In this document: in pieces, positions 62,144 through 64,000 of the stretch
Position numbering within the stretch: position 1 is the stretch's first letter
How the letters are laid out: each line of letters opens with the position of its first letter
Assembly (NCBI RefSeq): GCF_020215665.1
Contig: NZ_CP084061.1
Coordinates: 2,202,001 to 2,266,000 of the forward strand
Origin: Blautia parvula
Lineage (GTDB): Bacteria > Bacillota > Clostridia > Lachnospirales > Lachnospiraceae
Direction of reading: 5' to 3'
DNA: 64,000 nt
Made by a program: the position numbers and the translations under genes
The notes under the pieces: generated by a model
The model's database searches: none
Seen by the model: the letters and a program-made list of their open reading frames with translations, nothing else
What the model was told of the DNA's origin: nothing

Positions 62144-62902
62144 CTATAGACGTTTTTGAATATCATTTGCATATCGTTTGAGGATCTGTACGAAAATATC
62201 CCGCTTCTCATCATCCATGCGAAGGGAAGGGGTGCTGATGCTCATGGCGCCCTCTACTTTGCCCAGGTGATTCAGCAGAGGAACTCCCACACATTTGACA
62301 CCGAAGGTATTCTCCATGTTGTCCATAGCATAGCCGTCTCTCCTGGCATTCCTGACTTCCTCCCACAACTTCTCCTTGTCTGTAATGGTATAGTCTGTGA
62401 ATGCCTTCTTCTCGCGGCTCAGAATCTCCTCCACTTCCTCATCCGTCATCTGGGAAAGGATGACCTTACCCACACTGGTGCAGTACATTTTTGAGCGCTC
62501 CCCTGTGACCGACCTGCCGGGCAGCATCTGGCCTTCCGGATAGACTGCCTCCAGATAGACCACCTCATCTTCATGGGGAATGGCAAGATATACCAGCTCT
62601 CCCGCCTCTTTTGCGATCTGATGCATATAGGGCAGCACTACCTTGGAAATAGTAAGGCTCTCCTTCAGCGCACGGCTGAGGGTAAACACTGCGGTCCCCA
62701 GACTGAATTTCCCGGTCTCCGGGTCCTGTTCCAGATAATCCATAGCCTTAAAAGTCATTAAAATATTATGCACGTTGCTCTTGTATAATCCCAGCTTCTC
62801 ACTGATCTCCGTCACACCCAGAGGTTGTTTTTCCACGAAACATCCCAAAATTTCCAAAGCCTTCTGCAGGCTTTTTACCTTGATTTCTCTCTCTTCACTC
62901 AT
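62144..62902 (-). CDS. IclR-family transcriptional regulator
   Basis: 252 residues. The N-terminal winged helix (about 5-70, VTEISEKLGLYKSNVHNILM) and the C-terminal IclR effector domain (about 80-250, with CTSVGKVIL and GVPLLNHLGKVEGAMSIS) are complete. AGGAGGG precedes the ATG. Its own upstream region carries operator S3, so it probably regulates itself and the adjacent dehydrogenase operon that starts 240 bases downstream. The effector may be a 2-oxoacid, but this is not shown. Confidence 0.93.
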   Translation of the reverse strand: MSEEREIKVKSLQKALEILGCFVEKQPLGVTEISEKLGLYKSNVHNILMTFKAMDYLEQDPETGKFSLGTAVFTLSRALKESLTISKVVLPYMHQIAKEAGELVYLAIPHEDEVVYLEAVYPEGQMLPGRSVTGERSKMYCTSVGKVILSQMTDEEVEEILSREKKAFTDYTITDKEKLWEEVRNARRDGYAMDNMENTFGVKCVGVPLLNHLGKVEGAMSISTPSLRMDDEKRDIFVQILKRYANDIQKRL

Positions 62903-62940
62903 AGCGGTTCGCCCTCCTGATTTTTATATAGGTGCCGTTT

Positions 62941-62964
62941 GTTCCGTATATAAGAACCCTGTTC
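62941..62964. promoter_or_regulatory. IclR-type operator S3
   Basis: GTTC-CGTATATAA-GAAC-CCT-GTTC, at about +13 to +36 of the predicted iclR start. Confidence 0.65.
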
Positions 62965-62983
62965 ATTATTGTACCTTACTAAA

Positions 62984-63012
62984 ATATTACCATCTCCGAC
63001 CACACATTACAA
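62984..63012 (-). promoter_or_regulatory. Promoter of iclR
   Basis: On the minus strand TTGTAA (63007-63012) and TAATAT (62984-62989) are 17 bases apart, directly after the terminator at 63036. Confidence 0.65.
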
Positions 63013-63035
63013 GCATATGTTTACAAAGGATACGC

Positions 63036-63070
63036 AAAAAGCCGCATCCCGGCATAGGATGCGGCTTTTT
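63036..63070. terminator. Strong bidirectional terminator
   Basis: AAAAAGCCGCATCC and GGATGCGGCTTTTT form a perfect 14-bp stem with a 7-base loop and U runs both ways. It separates the iclR promoter from the genes to the right. Confidence 0.88.
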
Positions 63071-63096
63071 GAACTTGGAGTGTCTGTGAATTCAAA

Positions 63097-63207
63097 TCAG
63101 GCTTTTCTGTACCGTTTTATAAGCGGAGGGACGGCACGCCAGCCAATACTGTAATTTTTACGGTCATCGATCGGAGGAAGATTAACCGTGATATCATCAT
63201 ACAACAC
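63097..63207 (-). pseudogene. Unassigned 36-codon frame, possible gene remnant
   Basis: A frame from GTG at 63207 to TGA at 63097 reads YDDITVNLPPIDDRKNYSIG then WRAVPPLIKRYRK, which looks like the end of a real protein. The stop lies 27 bases before the strong terminator. An in-frame TAA lies eleven codons before the GTG. No family was recognised; a decayed gene tail or a very small protein are both possible. The rest of 63208-63351 shows nothing else. Confidence 0.3.
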
Positions 63208-63351
63208 CCGGCCCCTTCCCGCAAGCCGCCCCCTGGGTTATAAAAGAGAAAAAGTTTCACTCTTTTTTCCCCGCCAAATAAGGGCTTTCTGCTGTGTCCG
63301 CAGTGTTTTTTCCCTGCCTGATTTCCCCATCCCGGGGTTCCTTGCAAAATC

Positions 63352-63636
63352 TTATTTCAGGAAAGAATCCAGAGCCTTGTTCAGGCGTTTCAGACTCTCC
63401 GTGTCTCCCTTTTCCAGAGCTTCCTCAATACACTCATCCATGTACTGTTTCAGCACTTCCTTCCCCGCACCGTTGACTGCGGAGCGCACAGCCGCAAGCT
63501 GGATCAGGACTTCACTGCAGTCGCGCCCCTCCTCCACCATACCGCGTATGGACTTCAGATGACCGGTAGCCCTGGCAAGACGGTTTACCATGCTTTTATC
63601 ATACTTCGTACCTGTGTCTTTTTTCTCTTCTCTCAT
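63352..63636 (-). CDS. CsoR/RcnR (DUF156) family regulator with altered metal site
   Basis: 94 residues of the CsoR-fold helices: RATGHLKSIRGMVEEGRDCS and LKQYMDECIEEAL. It keeps the two Cys (RDCSEV, DECIEE), but the His that normally completes the Cu(I) site (as in TAHLKNC of csoR at 17763) is Tyr here. A persulfide sensor of the CstR type or another ligand is more likely. AAAGGAA precedes the ATG. It follows the DJ-1-type gene by 34 bases and is probably in its operon. Confidence 0.85.
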   Translation of the reverse strand: MREEKKDTGTKYDKSMVNRLARATGHLKSIRGMVEEGRDCSEVLIQLAAVRSAVNGAGKEVLKQYMDECIEEALEKGDTESLKRLNKALDSFLK

Positions 63637-63670
63637 CGCACAGTTCCTTTCTCACTCCCTTTGCGCCCTG

Positions 63671-64000
63671 TCAGCAATAGATCTCCTCCCCGCCGGCAGA
63701 GTCCCAGGGATATCCCATCTGCCGGGCTGCCTCTGCTGCCACGTCAATGTCGATCTGGTCTGCCACCATCCAGAGTGTCATATCCAGCCCTGCAGCTGTA
63801 CTGCTGCAGGAGTAGTATTTTCCGTCTGCCACCACCCTGGCCCCCTCGATTCTCTCAATACCCGCTGTAAACATCCTGTTCCAGTTCTTGTCAAGGGGAC
63901 AGTCCGCCAGCTTCCGCCTGTACAGAAGCCCTGTCTGTGCCAGGATCGCGGAGCCGCTGCCCACCATCATACAGGTATCTGCATTCTCTGCCGCCTGCTT
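63671..64000 (-). CDS. DJ-1/PfpI family protein (partial, C-terminal part only)
   Basis: The frame enters from the right edge and gives 109 residues to a TGA at 63671. It has the DJ-1/PfpI pattern TGLLYRRKLADC, YSCSSTAAGLDMTLWMVAD and GYPWD. The nucleophile loop, usually VCTGAFLLA, reads MVGSGSAILA, so the catalytic Cys is replaced by Gly and enzymatic activity of the usual kind is unlikely. The start lies outside the window. Confidence 0.78.
   Translation of the reverse strand, partial: KQAAENADTCMMVGSGSAILAQTGLLYRRKLADCPLDKNWNRMFTAGIERIEGARVVADGKYYSCSSTAAGLDMTLWMVADQIDIDVAAEAARQMGYPWDSAGGEEIYC

Overview
The window looks like chromosome from a gut-type Lachnospiraceae acetogen, most like Blautia (inferred from gene content, no database search). 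Clues are the Firmicutes order cysE-cysS-mrnC-rlmB-sigH behind a Cys T-box, the sporulation sigma factor SigH, a carbon monoxide dehydrogenase/acetyl-CoA synthase pair, a group-B-type [FeFe]-hydrogenase, and a flavodoxin/DUF3793/DUF2325 iron-responsive operon. Almost every gene is on the minus strand; only four genes, one micro-ORF and one gene remnant run the other way. No CRISPR array, insertion sequence, prophage or rRNA was seen.

Layout, left to right. 1-1500: a mannose-type sugar operon (GH2 glycosidase running off the left edge, D-lyxose/D-mannose isomerase) with two matching palindromic operators. 1690-5200: tRNA-Thr(GGT), a 2-hydroxyacid dehydrogenase, a CNNM/CorC membrane protein behind an acidic leader peptide and terminator, and sigH. 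5200-8750: the rlmB-mrnC-cysS-cysE operon and its T-box. 8770-14800: a REC-PAS-GGDEF-EAL protein, NADP-type gdhA, an ABC-F ATPase and ispF. 15000-22730: csoR-copA copper export, a ZIP transporter with a DUF2804 gene, the iron-boxed DUF2325-DUF3793-flavodoxin operon and an MBL hydrolase. 23400-28630: the arabinose operon araR-araB-araD plus a second FGGY kinase. 28770-36020: small enzymes and stress-type proteins (AIM24-like, NUDIX, GNAT, methyltransferase, radical SAM, ACT, HD, DUF3786). 36150-43100: acsB and cooS, then a LysR regulator transcribed with the hydrogenase. 43100-48240: an iron-siderophore ABC transporter with an iron box and a divergent AraC regulator. 48200-52830: acetyltransferases, an APH-type kinase, NUDIX, cupin and a SAP-domain protein. 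53000-63100: a BCCT transporter and an IclR-controlled module for oxidative 2-oxoacid fermentation. 63100-64000: a CsoR/DUF156 regulator and a partial DJ-1/PfpI protein.

How the genes work together. The most interesting unit is 54670-62902. An amino-acid dehydrogenase carrying the GGTRM signature of leucine/phenylalanine dehydrogenases, an MFS carrier, a four-subunit 2-oxoacid:ferredoxin oxidoreductase and an ADP-forming acyl-CoA synthetase would turn a hydrophobic amino acid into an organic acid, with ATP and reduced ferredoxin. A three-part operator, GTTC-N9-GAAC-N3-GTTC, occurs twice before this operon and once before the iclR gene, at matching distances from the predicted transcription starts. 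The reduced ferredoxin could feed the hydrogenase or the CODH/ACS genes in the same window. Other regulatory logic read from the sequence: paired LysR boxes centred near -44 and -65 of the cooS promoter, DtxR-like palindromes shared by the flavodoxin operon and the siderophore transporter, and a possible magnesium-sensing leader peptide before the CNNM gene.
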